Origin: Microbacterium sp. Marseille-Q6965
Lineage (GTDB): Bacteria > Actinomycetota > Actinomycetes > Actinomycetales > Microbacteriaceae
NCBI RefSeq assembly: GCF_946151065.1
Contig: NZ_CAMGZA010000001.1
Coordinates: 1,302,001 to 1,366,000 of the forward strand
Direction of reading: 5' to 3'
DNA: 64,000 nt
Shown here: positions 8,271-16,562 of the stretch, one piece after another
Position numbering within the stretch: the first letter of the stretch is position 1
Layout of the letters: every line of letters begins with the position of its first letter
Notes under the pieces: model-generated
Seen by the model: only the letters and a program-made list of their open reading frames with translations
Databases searched by the model: none
Told to the model about the DNA's origin: nothing
Position numbers and translations under genes: made by a program

Positions 8271-8816
8271 TCAGCGCTCCGGGTAGTCCTCGTCGTCGGC
8301 CAGCAGCTCGCCCTGCGGGATGACGAGCAGCGGGATCGACTGGCGGTGTGACAGGCGCGCGGCGACCGACCCGGTGAAGAACTCGCGCAGCGACTCGCCG
8401 AAGCCGCGCTTGCGCGTGCCGATCACGATGAGCCTCGCGCCGATCTTCGCCGTGAAGTGCTTGATCGCCAGCGCGGGGTCACCCACGAGCTGGCGCGCGG
8501 TCCACTCCGCCTTGCCGTCGAGCACCTCCGCCGCGACCGCCTTGACCGCCGCGAACTCCTCCGCGCCGGCATCGACGTTGATGTCGATGGGTGCCGAATG
8601 CACGTAGCCGTCCGGGTCCTCGTACGTGACGAAGCGCGTCACATCCACGTGCACGACCACCAGCGGCACGCCCATGAGCGTGGCGTAACGGGCGGCCTCC
8701 TTGAGCACGCGGGGGTTCTGATCGGGGATCGCTCCGACGACGACAGCCCCGTGCAGCGCCTTGTCCTCCTCGGGGATGCGGACCTCTCCCGCCGCCTCCG
8801 CCTGGTTCTCCGACAT
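8271..8816 (-). CDS. Universal stress protein (UspA family)
   Basis: A 181-residue single Usp domain. It has the N-terminal strand GAVVVGAIPDQNPRVLKEA, the VVVHVDVTRF strand, and the C-terminal nucleotide-binding segment IGTRKRGFG...TGSVAARLSHRQ followed by PLLVIP. The spacing between the glycines differs slightly from the classical ATP-binding Usp motif. Two in-frame ATGs lie six bases apart; the one at 8816 sits eight bases after an AAGGGGG ribosome site and is preferred. It is divergent from DUF3073. A TAGAAT -10 hexamer at 8878-8883 (minus) may drive it. Confidence 0.9.
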   Translation of the reverse strand: MSENQAEAAGEVRIPEEDKALHGAVVVGAIPDQNPRVLKEAARYATLMGVPLVVVHVDVTRFVTYEDPDGYVHSAPIDINVDAGAEEFAAVKAVAAEVLDGKAEWTARQLVGDPALAIKHFTAKIGARLIVIGTRKRGFGESLREFFTGSVAARLSHRQSIPLLVIPQGELLADDEDYPER

Positions 8817-8960
8817 CGTCATCGCCCCCTTCAGGGTTGCCCGGCGGCCGGTGCTTCCGACCCTCGTGGTATCCTGAATTCTACTCTTTCCGGCCGTTTT
8901 GCCGGTGAACTCGATCACATCGGGGCAGCACCCGCAGCTCAATACGAGGGGGTCTCGCGC

Positions 8961-9152
8961 ATGGGGCGTGGCCGTCAGAAGGCGAAGCACACCAAGCTCG
9001 CCCGTGAACTCAAGTCGTATAGCCCTGCCGTGGACTACAACGCGCTGGAGCGCGAACTCGGCAGCCACAACGACGACGACCTGTACGTCGACAAGTGGGC
9101 CGACCAGTACGCGGACGAAGACGAGGACGAGTATCAGGCACGACACGCCTGA
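8961..9152 (+). CDS. DUF3073 domain-containing protein
   Basis: A 63-residue acidic small protein: a basic N-terminus (MGRGRQKAKHTKLARELKSY) followed by a very acidic half ending DEDEDEYQ. This matches DUF3073, a family confined to actinobacteria and usually encoded next to purM/purF, exactly as here. The function is unknown. The gene is followed by a strong hairpin terminator. A small hairpin (8890-8905) lies in its probable 5' untranslated region. Confidence 0.93.
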   Translation: MGRGRQKAKHTKLARELKSYSPAVDYNALERELGSHNDDDLYVDKWADQYADEDEDEYQARHA

Positions 9153-9170
9153 GGCCGTCACCACACAGCA

Positions 9171-9206
9171 AGATCGCCGCGGGTCCAGGGCCCGCGGCGA
9201 TCTTCT
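9171..9206. terminator. Strong bidirectional terminator between DUF3073 and purF
   Basis: A perfect 13-bp inverted repeat (AGATCGCCGCGGG, 9171-9183, with its complement at 9191-9203) surrounds a 7-base loop and is followed by TTC on the plus strand. It lies between convergent genes and can end transcripts from both sides. Confidence 0.8.
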
Positions 9207-9243
9207 TGTGCGTCCATCCCCTCGCCTTTGAGGGCGAAGGCGC

Positions 9244-10716
9244 TCAGGAGCTCTGCGAGCCCTCGACCCACTCGAGATACTCCTCCGTGACCGTTCCGGT
9301 CACGTAACGGCCGTCGAAGCAGCTCATGTCGAGGTCGGCGAACGTCGCCTCGCCCGTCGCGCTCTCGATGATCGCGTCTCGCAGATCCTCGACCTCCTGG
9401 TACACGAGGTAGTCGCAGCCGAGCTCCTCGGCGATCTGCGGGATCGTGCGACCGTGGGCCACCAACTCGTGACGCGACGGCATGTTGATGCCGTACACGT
9501 GCGGGTGCCGGACGGGCGGGGCCGCCGACGCGAACGTCACGGTCTTCGCCCCCGCCGCGTAGGCCATCTGCACGATCTGCTTGCTCGTCGTGCCGCGCAC
9601 GATCGAGTCGTCGATGAGCAGCACGTTCTTGCCCTTGAACTCGCTCGACATGGCGTTGAGCTTCTGCCGCACGCTCTTCTTGCGCACCGCCTGGCCGGGC
9701 ATGATGAACGTCCGGCCCACGTAGCGGTTCTTGTAGAAGCCCTCGCGGTACTCGATTCCGAGCACGCGCGCGACCTCCATCGCGGCGGGCCGGGAGGAGT
9801 CCGGGATCGGCATGACCACGTCGATCAGCCCGTCGGGCACGTGCTTGGCGATGGTGGCCGCCAGCTTCTCGCCCATGCGCAGTCGCGACTCGTACACCGA
9901 GACGCCGTTCATGATCGAGTCGGGGCGCGCGAGGTAGACGTACTCGAACGAGCACGGCAACAGCGTCGGGTCGTCGGCGCACTGCTTGGCGAACAGCTCG
10001 CCGTCGTTGGAGATGAACACGGCCTCACCCGGCTCGACGTCGCGCACCACCTCGTAGTCCGCGTTCTCGAGCACCAGCGACTCGCTCGTGACGACCCACT
10101 CGTCGCGCCCGTCCTCGCCGGTGCGACGGCCCAGGATGAGCGGGCGGATGCCGAAGGGGTCGCGGAAGGCGAGCAGGCCGTAGCCGGCGATGATCGAGAT
10201 CACCGCATAGGCGCCCTCGATGCGGCGGTGCGTGCGCGAGACGGCCTCGAAGATGCGCTCGGGGTCGAGGTCGACGGGGCTGGTCGTGGCCTGCAGCTCG
10301 TTGGCGAGCACGTTGAGCAGCAGCTCGGTGTCGCTCGACGAGTTGAGGTGCCGACGGTCGCGCTGGGCCATGTCGGCGGTGAGCTCGCGCGTGTTCGTGA
10401 GGTTGCCGTTGTGGATCAGGATGAGCCCGTACGGCGAGTTCACGTAGAAGGGCTGCGCCTCCTCCTCCGCCGACGCCGTTCCCTTCGTGGCGTAGCGCAC
10501 GTGGCCGAGGCCGACGTTGCCGAGCAGCGAGCGCATGTCGCGGGTGCGGAAGGCCTCGCGCACCTGGCCCGGCTTCTTCTGCAGGTGCATGACACCGTTC
10601 GGCTCGGCCGTGGCGATGCCCGTGGCGTCCTGGCCTCGGTGCTGCAGAAGAAGAAGCGCGTCGTAGATGTCCTGGTTGACCGGGGAGCTCCCGACCATTC
10701 CGACGATGCCGCACAT
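9244..10716 (-). CDS. purF: Amidophosphoribosyltransferase (PurF)
   Basis: This 490-residue enzyme catalyses the first committed step of purine synthesis, making 5-phosphoribosylamine from PRPP and glutamine. The MCGIVG start exposes Cys2 as the N-terminal nucleophile of the class II glutaminase domain (with LQHRGQDATG and HVRYAT). The phosphoribosyltransferase half has the PRPP loop VLLIDDSIVRGTTS at about residues 365-378. It lies 30 bases downstream of purM on the same strand, so the two form an operon. Length and motifs are complete. Confidence 0.98.
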   Translation of the reverse strand: MCGIVGMVGSSPVNQDIYDALLLLQHRGQDATGIATAEPNGVMHLQKKPGQVREAFRTRDMRSLLGNVGLGHVRYATKGTASAEEEAQPFYVNSPYGLILIHNGNLTNTRELTADMAQRDRRHLNSSSDTELLLNVLANELQATTSPVDLDPERIFEAVSRTHRRIEGAYAVISIIAGYGLLAFRDPFGIRPLILGRRTGEDGRDEWVVTSESLVLENADYEVVRDVEPGEAVFISNDGELFAKQCADDPTLLPCSFEYVYLARPDSIMNGVSVYESRLRMGEKLAATIAKHVPDGLIDVVMPIPDSSRPAAMEVARVLGIEYREGFYKNRYVGRTFIMPGQAVRKKSVRQKLNAMSSEFKGKNVLLIDDSIVRGTTSKQIVQMAYAAGAKTVTFASAAPPVRHPHVYGINMPSRHELVAHGRTIPQIAEELGCDYLVYQEVEDLRDAIIESATGEATFADLDMSCFDGRYVTGTVTEEYLEWVEGSQSS

Positions 10717-10746
10717 GGGGTGGTTACTTCGTCCGTTCTCTCGGTA

Positions 10747-11886
10747 TCAGCCAGCGCCGCCGGCATACGCGCCGACCAGGCGCACCGCGCCGCCGTCGAC
10801 GCCCTTGGCGCCCTGCTCGAAGCCGTCGCCCGGCGGGTCGCCGGCTCCGACGGATCCGACCTGCCAGGCCGGGATGCCGTCCTCGGCCAGCGCCGCCACG
10901 GCGGTGTCGACGACGGCCGGATCGACGACGGCGAGGAAGCCGATGCCGAGGTTCCACGTGCCCTCGCTCGACTCGAGCGAGGTGCCGGCGATGTCGCTCA
11001 GCACGCGGAAGACGGGGCTCGGGCTCCACGTGGACCGATCGACCTCGGCCCACGTGCCGCGAGGCAGCACGCGCGCGAGATTGGCCGCGATGCCGCCGCC
11101 GGTGACATGGCTGAGGCTGTGCACACCCTCGCCGACCTGCGCCAGGAGGCGCAGCAGCGGCGAGGTGTACAGCCGCGTGGGCTCCAGCAGCGCCTCGCCC
11201 CACGTCGTGCCGAACTCGGCGGCGTGATCGGCGTAGCCGATGCCGGCCTTCGTGAGGATGTGGCGGACGAGGGAGTAGCCGTTGGAATGCAGGCCGCTCG
11301 ATCCGAGCGCGAGCACGGCGTCACCGGGGCGCACGCGCTCCGCGCCGAGCACGGCGTCGGCCTCGACCACGCCGGTCGCGGCGCCCGCCACGTCGTAGTC
11401 GTCCACGCCGAGCAGGCCCGGGTGCTCCGCGGTCTCGCCGCCGACGAGCGCGGTGCCCGTGGCACGACAGGCCTCGGCGATCCCGCGCACGATGTCGGCG
11501 ATGCGCTCGGGGAACACCTTGCCGCACGCGATGTAGTCGGTCATGAAGAGCGGACGCGCGCCCACCACGACGATGTCGTCGACGACCATGCCCACGAGGT
11601 CCTGCCCGATCGTGTCGTGCTTGTCGATCGCCTGCGCGATCGCGACCTTGGTGCCCACGCCATCGGTGCTCGTGGCCAGCAGCGGACGCCGGTAGCCGCG
11701 CAGCGCGCTCGCGTCGAAGAGCCCCGCGAAGCCGCCGACACCGCCGAGCACCTCGGGCCCCTGCGTGGCGCGCACGGACGACTTCATCAGCTCGACGGCG
11801 AGGTCGCCGGCTGCCGTGTCGACACCGGCTTCGCTGTAGGTGGAGGTGTGCGCGGACGGGCGCGCGGAAGTGGGATCGGGGGCCAC
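10747..11886 (-). CDS. purM: Phosphoribosylformylglycinamidine cyclo-ligase (PurM)
   Basis: A 379-residue AIR synthetase that closes the imidazole ring, step five of purine synthesis. Motifs include YSEAGVDTAAGD near the N-terminus, STDGVGTKVAIA, the GMVVDDIVVVGARPLFMTDY stretch (family consensus VNDI; here VDDI) and SHVTGGGIAANLAR. The start is a GTG six bases after a TAGTCT hexamer, so the message is probably leaderless. It leads the purM-purF operon. The residues before YSEAG form a short unstructured tail common in actinobacterial PurM. Confidence 0.97.
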   Translation of the reverse strand: MAPDPTSARPSAHTSTYSEAGVDTAAGDLAVELMKSSVRATQGPEVLGGVGGFAGLFDASALRGYRRPLLATSTDGVGTKVAIAQAIDKHDTIGQDLVGMVVDDIVVVGARPLFMTDYIACGKVFPERIADIVRGIAEACRATGTALVGGETAEHPGLLGVDDYDVAGAATGVVEADAVLGAERVRPGDAVLALGSSGLHSNGYSLVRHILTKAGIGYADHAAEFGTTWGEALLEPTRLYTSPLLRLLAQVGEGVHSLSHVTGGGIAANLARVLPRGTWAEVDRSTWSPSPVFRVLSDIAGTSLESSEGTWNLGIGFLAVVDPAVVDTAVAALAEDGIPAWQVGSVGAGDPPGDGFEQGAKGVDGGAVRLVGAYAGGAG

Positions 11887-11892
11887 GCGTCA

Positions 11893-11898
11893 AGACTA
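11893..11898 (-). promoter_or_regulatory. -10 hexamer TAGTCT, leaderless promoter of purM
   Basis: Minus-strand TAGTCT lies six bases before the purM GTG. It drives the purM-purF operon without a 5' leader and sets the start at 11886. Confidence 0.55.
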
Positions 11899-11967
11899 GC
11901 TTCCGCGCCGGGATGCTGGATGCGAGCGGGCTGGACGCCGACGGCCCGCTCGCTGCACGGCCCTCCC

Positions 11968-11973
11968 TAGACT
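11968..11973 (+). promoter_or_regulatory. -10 hexamer TAGACT, leaderless promoter
   Basis: TAGACT is followed by six bases and the ATG at 11980; it is divergent from the purM promoter about 70 bases away. Confidence 0.55.
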
Positions 11974-11979
11974 GACCGC

Positions 11980-12567
11980 ATGCAGCGGGGAGAGGCGCCC
12001 ACGTGGCAGGTGACCGAGAGCACCGACCTCGGCGTGCTCATCGCGCTGTACCTGCGCGGCGCCCTCGGCGTGCGCACTCCCGAACAACTGCCGCCGCTGC
12101 GCGGTGTGCCCGCCGGCGGGCCCGCCTCCGACGAGCTGGCCGCCCAGTGGCTGCGCTACTGGGAGATGACGGTCGAACCACTCGCCCACCCGGCCGGGGC
12201 GCCGCTCGAGCTCGTGCCCGGCTTCGAGACCCACGTGGCCCTGCCCGCCGAGGCGGCGGCCCTGCGGCGGGCGATCGAACCGCTCGCGGCGCCGGCCCTC
12301 GCCTACGCCGATGCCGCGCACGAGCGACAGCGGCTGGAGCAGAGGGGGCGCGTGAACGACCTCACCTGGCCGCACGCCGTTCGCACCGAGGAGCGCCGGA
12401 TCGGCCGCGCGGCGCACCCGTTCGTGCTGAACGTGCAGATCCTGCCGTTCGCGCAGCGCGGCATCTGGCGGCTCGGCGAGCTCACGATCGCCGTGAGCGA
12501 CGGCCTGCGCGGCGATGTCGCCGCCTTCGGCTCGGCGATCCGGCCGATCGTGGCCGACCTGCTCTGA
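11980..12567 (+). CDS. Conserved hypothetical protein (195 aa)
   Basis: A 195-residue soluble protein that I cannot assign to a characterised family. It contains a compact N-terminal part (TDLGVLIALYLRGALGV, later LAAQWLRYWEMTVEP) and a C-terminal part with FVLNVQILPFAQRGIWRLGE. There is no signal peptide, membrane helix or recognisable catalytic motif. It is expressed from its own leaderless promoter (TAGACT six bases before the ATG), divergent from purM. Its placement among purine genes may simply reflect conserved gene order in Microbacteriaceae. Confidence 0.8.
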   Translation: MQRGEAPTWQVTESTDLGVLIALYLRGALGVRTPEQLPPLRGVPAGGPASDELAAQWLRYWEMTVEPLAHPAGAPLELVPGFETHVALPAEAAALRRAIEPLAAPALAYADAAHERQRLEQRGRVNDLTWPHAVRTEERRIGRAAHPFVLNVQILPFAQRGIWRLGELTIAVSDGLRGDVAAFGSAIRPIVADLL

Positions 12568-12570
12568 GGC

Positions 12571-12891
12571 TTAAACCTCGTCGACGACCTCATGCACCGC
12601 GCGCGTCTCGCGCACGCGGCGGCCGACCGTGCGGTCGAGCAGCAGCGCGACCAGCATGCCCACGAGAATGCCTGCCGGCAGGCACCAGAGCAGGATGAAC
12701 CCGAACGCCTGCGAGGCGGTGTACTCGATCTCCGTGTACCGGCTCGGCTCGCTCGTGCCGTCGAACACCGTCGACAGGATCATCGCGGCCACGATGCCCA
12801 GCATCGCGCCGAGTGCGGCGAAGACGCCGTACTTCGGCGCGCGGCGGACGCCGACGATTTCGCCGGATCGCACGGGGGTTTGCGGGGCCAT
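12571..12891 (-). CDS. Small two-helix membrane protein, hypothetical
   Basis: A 106-residue protein with two strongly hydrophobic helices (about residues 22-40 and 63-84) separated by a short polar loop, and a charged C-terminus ending VHEVVDEV. No functional family is recognised. The ATG at 12891 lies six bases after TTGAAT and is preferred over an in-frame TTG further upstream. It converges with the 195-residue hypothetical, ending four bases from it, and no other gene follows in its direction. Confidence 0.78.
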   Translation of the reverse strand: MAPQTPVRSGEIVGVRRAPKYGVFAALGAMLGIVAAMILSTVFDGTSEPSRYTEIEYTASQAFGFILLWCLPAGILVGMLVALLLDRTVGRRVRETRAVHEVVDEV

Positions 12892-12897
12892 GCGGCT

Positions 12898-12903
12898 ATT
12901 CAA
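12898..12903 (-). promoter_or_regulatory. -10 hexamer TTGAAT, leaderless promoter
   Basis: Minus-strand TTGAAT lies six bases before the ATG of the two-helix membrane protein. The same hexamer at the same distance precedes the neighbouring sterol-carrier gene. Confidence 0.45.
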
Positions 12904-12945
12904 ACACTCCGTCCCTGAGTGCTGGCGGTGACGTCGGTGGGCGGT

Positions 12946-13314
12946 TCATGGCCGCAGCGGCAGGAGCGCGGCGATGTCGGCGCGCACCCCCGACGCGGAG
13001 ATGCGTCCGTCGGCCAGCGCCGCCTCCCAGGGGGTGTCGCCGGTGGCCAGGTCGATCCATGTCGCCGCGTCCATCTCGACGACGTTGGGCGGGGTGCCGC
13101 GGGTGTGCCGGGGCCCTTGGATCACCTGGGCGGCACCGAACGGCGGCACCCGCACCTCCACCGACCCGCCCGGCGCCTTCTCCATCAGCAGCTGCAGCAG
13201 GTAACGCACCGCCGTCGCCAGGTGCGCCCGCGCCGGCTTCGCGCCCGCATCCCGCGCCGCGTGCACGGCGGCCAGCGCCTCGCGCCCCTCTCCCGTGTCG
13301 ATCCGCTTCGCCAT
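12946..13314 (-). CDS. Sterol carrier family protein
   Basis: A 122-residue protein with the layout of the bacterial sterol-carrier-like family encoded beside purD in actinobacteria: a helical N-terminus (GREALAAVHAARDAG, HLATAVRYLLQLL) and then strands with GGSVEVRVPPFGAAQVI, RGTPPNVVEMDAATWIDLA and the final ISASGVRADIAALLPL. These proteins may bind a lipid or hydrophobic ligand, but no role is established. The start at 13314 is supported by a TTGAAT hexamer six bases upstream. It is divergent from purD. Confidence 0.82.
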   Translation of the reverse strand: MAKRIDTGEGREALAAVHAARDAGAKPARAHLATAVRYLLQLLMEKAPGGSVEVRVPPFGAAQVIQGPRHTRGTPPNVVEMDAATWIDLATGDTPWEAALADGRISASGVRADIAALLPLRP

Positions 13315-13320
13315 GACCCC

Positions 13321-13326
13321 ATTCAA
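13321..13326 (-). promoter_or_regulatory. -10 hexamer TTGAAT, leaderless promoter
   Basis: TTGAAT on the minus strand lies six bases before the ATG of the sterol-carrier gene and rules out the in-frame ATG at 13329, which would precede the transcript start. Confidence 0.45.
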
Positions 13327-13360
13327 CATCCGCGCGCGGGCGCGAGCACGGCGCGGCCCG

Positions 13361-13366
13361 TAGGCT
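13361..13366 (+). promoter_or_regulatory. -10 hexamer TAGGCT, leaderless promoter of purD
   Basis: TAGGCT is followed by seven bases and the GTG at 13374. This decides between two in-frame GTG codons (13368 and 13374) in favour of the second, which also gives the family-typical KILVLGSGAREHA start. Confidence 0.55.
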
Positions 13367-13373
13367 GGTGCGC

Positions 13374-14639
13374 GTGAAGATCCTCGTCCTCGGCTCCGGC
13401 GCCCGCGAGCACGCGATCATCCTGGCCCTGCGCTCGGAGCCCACCGAGCACGAGATCCTCGCCGCCCCCGGCAACGCCGGCATCGCGCGCGACGCCCGCA
13501 TCGTCGATCTCGACATGCTCGATCCCGCCGCGGTCACGGGTTTCGCGAACGAGGACGCCGTCGACCTCGTCGTCATCGGGCCCGAGGCGCCGCTCGTCGC
13601 CGGGGTCGGCGACGCCCTGCGCGAGCGCGGCATCCCGGTGTTCGGCCCCGGGCGGGCCGCGGCCCAGTTGGAGGGCTCGAAGGCGTTCGCGAAGCGGATC
13701 ATGCAGGCCGCGGGGGTTCCCACGGGACGGGCGGTCCACGCCGCGACAGCGGACGATGTCGCCGCCGCGCTCGACGAGTTCGGCGCGCCCTACGTCGTCA
13801 AGGCCGACGGCCTGGCCGCCGGCAAGGGCGTCATCGTCACGGAGGACCGCGCGGCGGCCCTCGCGCACGCGGCGGCCTACCTGCCGACGGGGCCCGTGCT
13901 GGTGGAGGAGTTCCTGTCGGGGCCCGAGGTCTCGCTGTTCTTCCTCAGCGACGGCGACACCGTGCGCGCCCTGAGCCCGGCCCAGGACTTCAAGCGCGCG
14001 CTCGACGGCGACCAGGGACCGAACACGGGCGGCATGGGCGCGTACTCGCCCCTGCCCTGGCTCGCGGACCGCTTCGGCAGCGAGGCGGCGTTCGTCGCGG
14101 AGGTGACCGAGCGCATCGCGCTGCCCGTCATCCGCCAGCTCGACGCGGAGGGCACGCCGTTCGTCGGCCTGCTCTACGCCGGGCTCATCCTCACCGAGCG
14201 GGGCGTGAAGGTGATCGAGTTCAACGCCCGCTTCGGCGATCCCGAGACCCAGGTGGTGCTTCCGCGGCTGCGCACCCCGCTGTCGGAGCTGCTGCTCGCC
14301 GCCGCGCGCGGCACGCTGGAGGAGACCCCCGCGCCGGCGTTCTCGGACGACACCGCCGTCACGGTGGTGCTGGCCAGCGAGGGCTACCCGGACGCCCCCG
14401 TCACGGGTCGCCCGCTGACGGGCCTCGACGAGGCCGCCGCGGTGGAGGGCGTGCATCTCGCCCACGCCGCCACCCGCGCCGAGGGCGACGCCCTGGTGGC
14501 CACGGGCGGCCGCGTGCTCAACGTCGTGGCGCTCGCGCCCGACGTCGCCACCGCGCGGGCTCGGGCGTACGACGCCATCGACCGCATTGGGCTCGAGGGG
14601 TCGCACCACCGGCGCGACATCGCCGCCGGCGCCGCCTGA
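13374..14639 (+). CDS. purD: Phosphoribosylamine-glycine ligase (PurD, GARS)
   Basis: This 421-residue ATP-grasp enzyme joins glycine to phosphoribosylamine, step two of purine synthesis. It has the N-terminal GSGAREHA loop, ATP-grasp motifs KADGLAAGKGV and GPEVSLFF, GGMGAYSPLPW, and the metal-binding EFNARFGDPETQ. Length is normal. It is leaderless and monocistronic by position. It is followed by a convergent MFS gene with only a ~50-base gap. Confidence 0.97.
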   Translation: MKILVLGSGAREHAIILALRSEPTEHEILAAPGNAGIARDARIVDLDMLDPAAVTGFANEDAVDLVVIGPEAPLVAGVGDALRERGIPVFGPGRAAAQLEGSKAFAKRIMQAAGVPTGRAVHAATADDVAAALDEFGAPYVVKADGLAAGKGVIVTEDRAAALAHAAAYLPTGPVLVEEFLSGPEVSLFFLSDGDTVRALSPAQDFKRALDGDQGPNTGGMGAYSPLPWLADRFGSEAAFVAEVTERIALPVIRQLDAEGTPFVGLLYAGLILTERGVKVIEFNARFGDPETQVVLPRLRTPLSELLLAAARGTLEETPAPAFSDDTAVTVVLASEGYPDAPVTGRPLTGLDEAAAVEGVHLAHAATRAEGDALVATGGRVLNVVALAPDVATARARAYDAIDRIGLEGSHHRRDIAAGAA

Positions 14640-14693
14640 TTCCGGGCCCCACGCCGTCGCGGCGCGCCGCCCTGCGCCGGGATCCGCGCTGCG

Positions 14694-15872
14694 TCAGCGC
14701 ATCGCGGGGCGGTCGGGCAGGGTGGCCGCGGCACCGGCGGCCAGCACCGACATGGCGCCCGCCAGCCCCGCCACCGCCGGCCATCGCCCCGCGTCCCAGG
14801 CGGCGCCCAGCAGCAGCGAGCCCGCGGACGATCCGGCGTAGTACCAGAGCGTGTACCAGGCCGAGCCGACGGTCGGTCGCGGCGATACCGCCGGCACCGT
14901 CGCCGATGCCGCCGCGTGCAGGACGAAGAAGCCGGCCGCCATCAGGAGCAGACCGGGCACGACGGCGAGGAGGCTGTCGACGAGGGTCACGAGGATCCCG
15001 GCCAGCTCCAGCACGACGCCCGCGAGGATGGTCGCGCGCACCCCTATGCGGTCGAGCACCGCGCCCGCGCGGGCCGAGCTGACGGTGCCGGCGATGTAGC
15101 CGAGGAAGAGCAGGGACGTGAGGCCCACACCGAGGGAGAAGGGCGGCTCGGCCATGCGGAAGGCGACCGCGTTGTAGACGCCGATGAACGAGGCCATGGC
15201 GAGGAACGCGATCGCGTAGAGCCGGGCGCGGAGCGTCCAGCCCCCCACCACCGGGATCCCGCCCGTCACCGCCGGCACCGCGGCTCGGCGACGGCGCGCG
15301 AGCGCCACCACTGCCGCGACCCCGGCCGCGCCGCCCAGGACGACGAGCGCGTCGACGACGAGGATGCCCGCGCGCCAGCCCCACGCCTCGGCTGCGACCC
15401 CGGCGAGGATGCGCCCGCTCATGCCGCCCACGGTCGTGCCCGAGACGTACGCGGCCGCGACACGCGCGCGGCGGACCCTCGGCACGGCTGCCCCTGTCCA
15501 GACGACGGCCGAGACGAGCACGCCGCTCATGAGGAGGCCGGCCAGGAACCGGGCGACGACAAGCACGGTCCACTGCGGCGTGGCCGCGGTCACGACGGTC
15601 AGCACCGCCCCGCACGCGAGCGACACCATGAGGACGGGCCCGCGCCCCGCGCGCTCGGCGATCCACGCGGCCGGGAACACCCCGCAGGCGATGCCCAGGG
15701 TGGTCATCGAGACGACGAGGTTGGCCTCCAGGGCGCTCCTGCCGAACTCCGCCGCGATCTCGGCCAGCAGCGGCTGCGGCGCGTAGATGGCGGCCATCAC
15801 GGCCACGCCGATGAGCATCGCCCCGCCCGCGACCCCGCGCCAGCGGTCGTCGTCTGCGCCCGGCCGAGTCAT
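14694..15872 (-). CDS. MFS transporter, YnfM-like drug/metabolite exporter
   Basis: A 392-residue major facilitator with 12 predicted helices. The segment AAIYAPQPLLAEIAAEFG near the N-terminus and the loop AAWIAERAGRGPVLM are typical of the YNFM/AraJ-type drug:H+ antiporter subgroup. The substrate is unknown. An in-frame ATG lies nine bases upstream at 15881; I prefer 15872 because a GGGAGG ribosome site lies at a better distance from it. The gene is divergent from the small membrane protein gene at 15943. Confidence 0.87.
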   Translation of the reverse strand: MTRPGADDDRWRGVAGGAMLIGVAVMAAIYAPQPLLAEIAAEFGRSALEANLVVSMTTLGIACGVFPAAWIAERAGRGPVLMVSLACGAVLTVVTAATPQWTVLVVARFLAGLLMSGVLVSAVVWTGAAVPRVRRARVAAAYVSGTTVGGMSGRILAGVAAEAWGWRAGILVVDALVVLGGAAGVAAVVALARRRRAAVPAVTGGIPVVGGWTLRARLYAIAFLAMASFIGVYNAVAFRMAEPPFSLGVGLTSLLFLGYIAGTVSSARAGAVLDRIGVRATILAGVVLELAGILVTLVDSLLAVVPGLLLMAAGFFVLHAAASATVPAVSPRPTVGSAWYTLWYYAGSSAGSLLLGAAWDAGRWPAVAGLAGAMSVLAAGAAATLPDRPAMR

Positions 15873-15942
15873 CGTCCTCATCCTCCCACCACGCAGGCGG
15901 GTGCCATGATGGAGGCCAGCCGCGAACTCGAGGGGGACGAAC

Positions 15943-16506
15943 GTGACCGACCGCACGACAGGGGCGATGGGCACCGCGCGACTGCGGACCATGCGCACGA
16001 TCGCGCTGGCCTATCTCGGGGCGATCCCGGTGATGACGATCGCCCTGGTGTTCGTCGCGCCGTCGTCCGACCCGTGGGGCATGCCCGACCTGCCGGGACT
16101 CATCGCGCCCGCCGTGGTCGGCGTCGCCGCCTGGGCGGGGATCATCACGGTCGGGTTCCGCGTGCCGCCGCTCCCGGCCTCGAACGTGCGCGTGCGGGAC
16201 GACGCGGGCGTCGCCGCGTACCAGTCGACGATGTTCGTGCGAATGGCGTTCGCGACGCTGCCGGCGCTCGTCTCAGTTGCGCTGCTGTTCTCGCTGCCCG
16301 GCGCCACGATGATCACGTATGCGATCGGCGGGGCGATCTCGCTCGTGCTGCTCGCCGTCTACGTGTACCCGAACCGCTTCAACGCGCACCTCGTCGAGCG
16401 TCGCCTCGACGGCGCCGGCGCCCGCTCCGGGCTCGTCGAGGCGCTCGGTCTGGGCGACGGCCCCGCAACGCCCACCGACTACACCGGCAGCGCGACCTTC
16501 CACTGA
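15943..16506 (+). CDS. Four-helix membrane protein, hypothetical
   Basis: A 187-residue integral membrane protein with four hydrophobic segments (about residues 20-40, 52-72, 99-117 and 122-142) and a soluble C-terminal tail. It starts at a GTG following GAGGGGGACGAAC, a good ribosome site. No family with a known role is recognised. It lies divergent from the MFS exporter and upstream of an epimerase-like gene that has its own promoter. Confidence 0.75.
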   Translation: MTDRTTGAMGTARLRTMRTIALAYLGAIPVMTIALVFVAPSSDPWGMPDLPGLIAPAVVGVAAWAGIITVGFRVPPLPASNVRVRDDAGVAAYQSTMFVRMAFATLPALVSVALLFSLPGATMITYAIGGAISLVLLAVYVYPNRFNAHLVERRLDGAGARSGLVEALGLGDGPATPTDYTGSATFH

Positions 16507-16550
16507 CGCCGGGAGCCGCGCGGTCTCTGTCCGCGGGCGGCCCGCCGTGG

Positions 16551-16556
16551 CATGGT
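16551..16556 (+). promoter_or_regulatory. -10 hexamer CATGGT, leaderless promoter
   Basis: CATGGT is followed by six bases and the ATG at 16563. It is weaker than the other local -10 boxes but at the same spacing. Confidence 0.35.
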
Positions 16557-16562
16557 TGCTCC

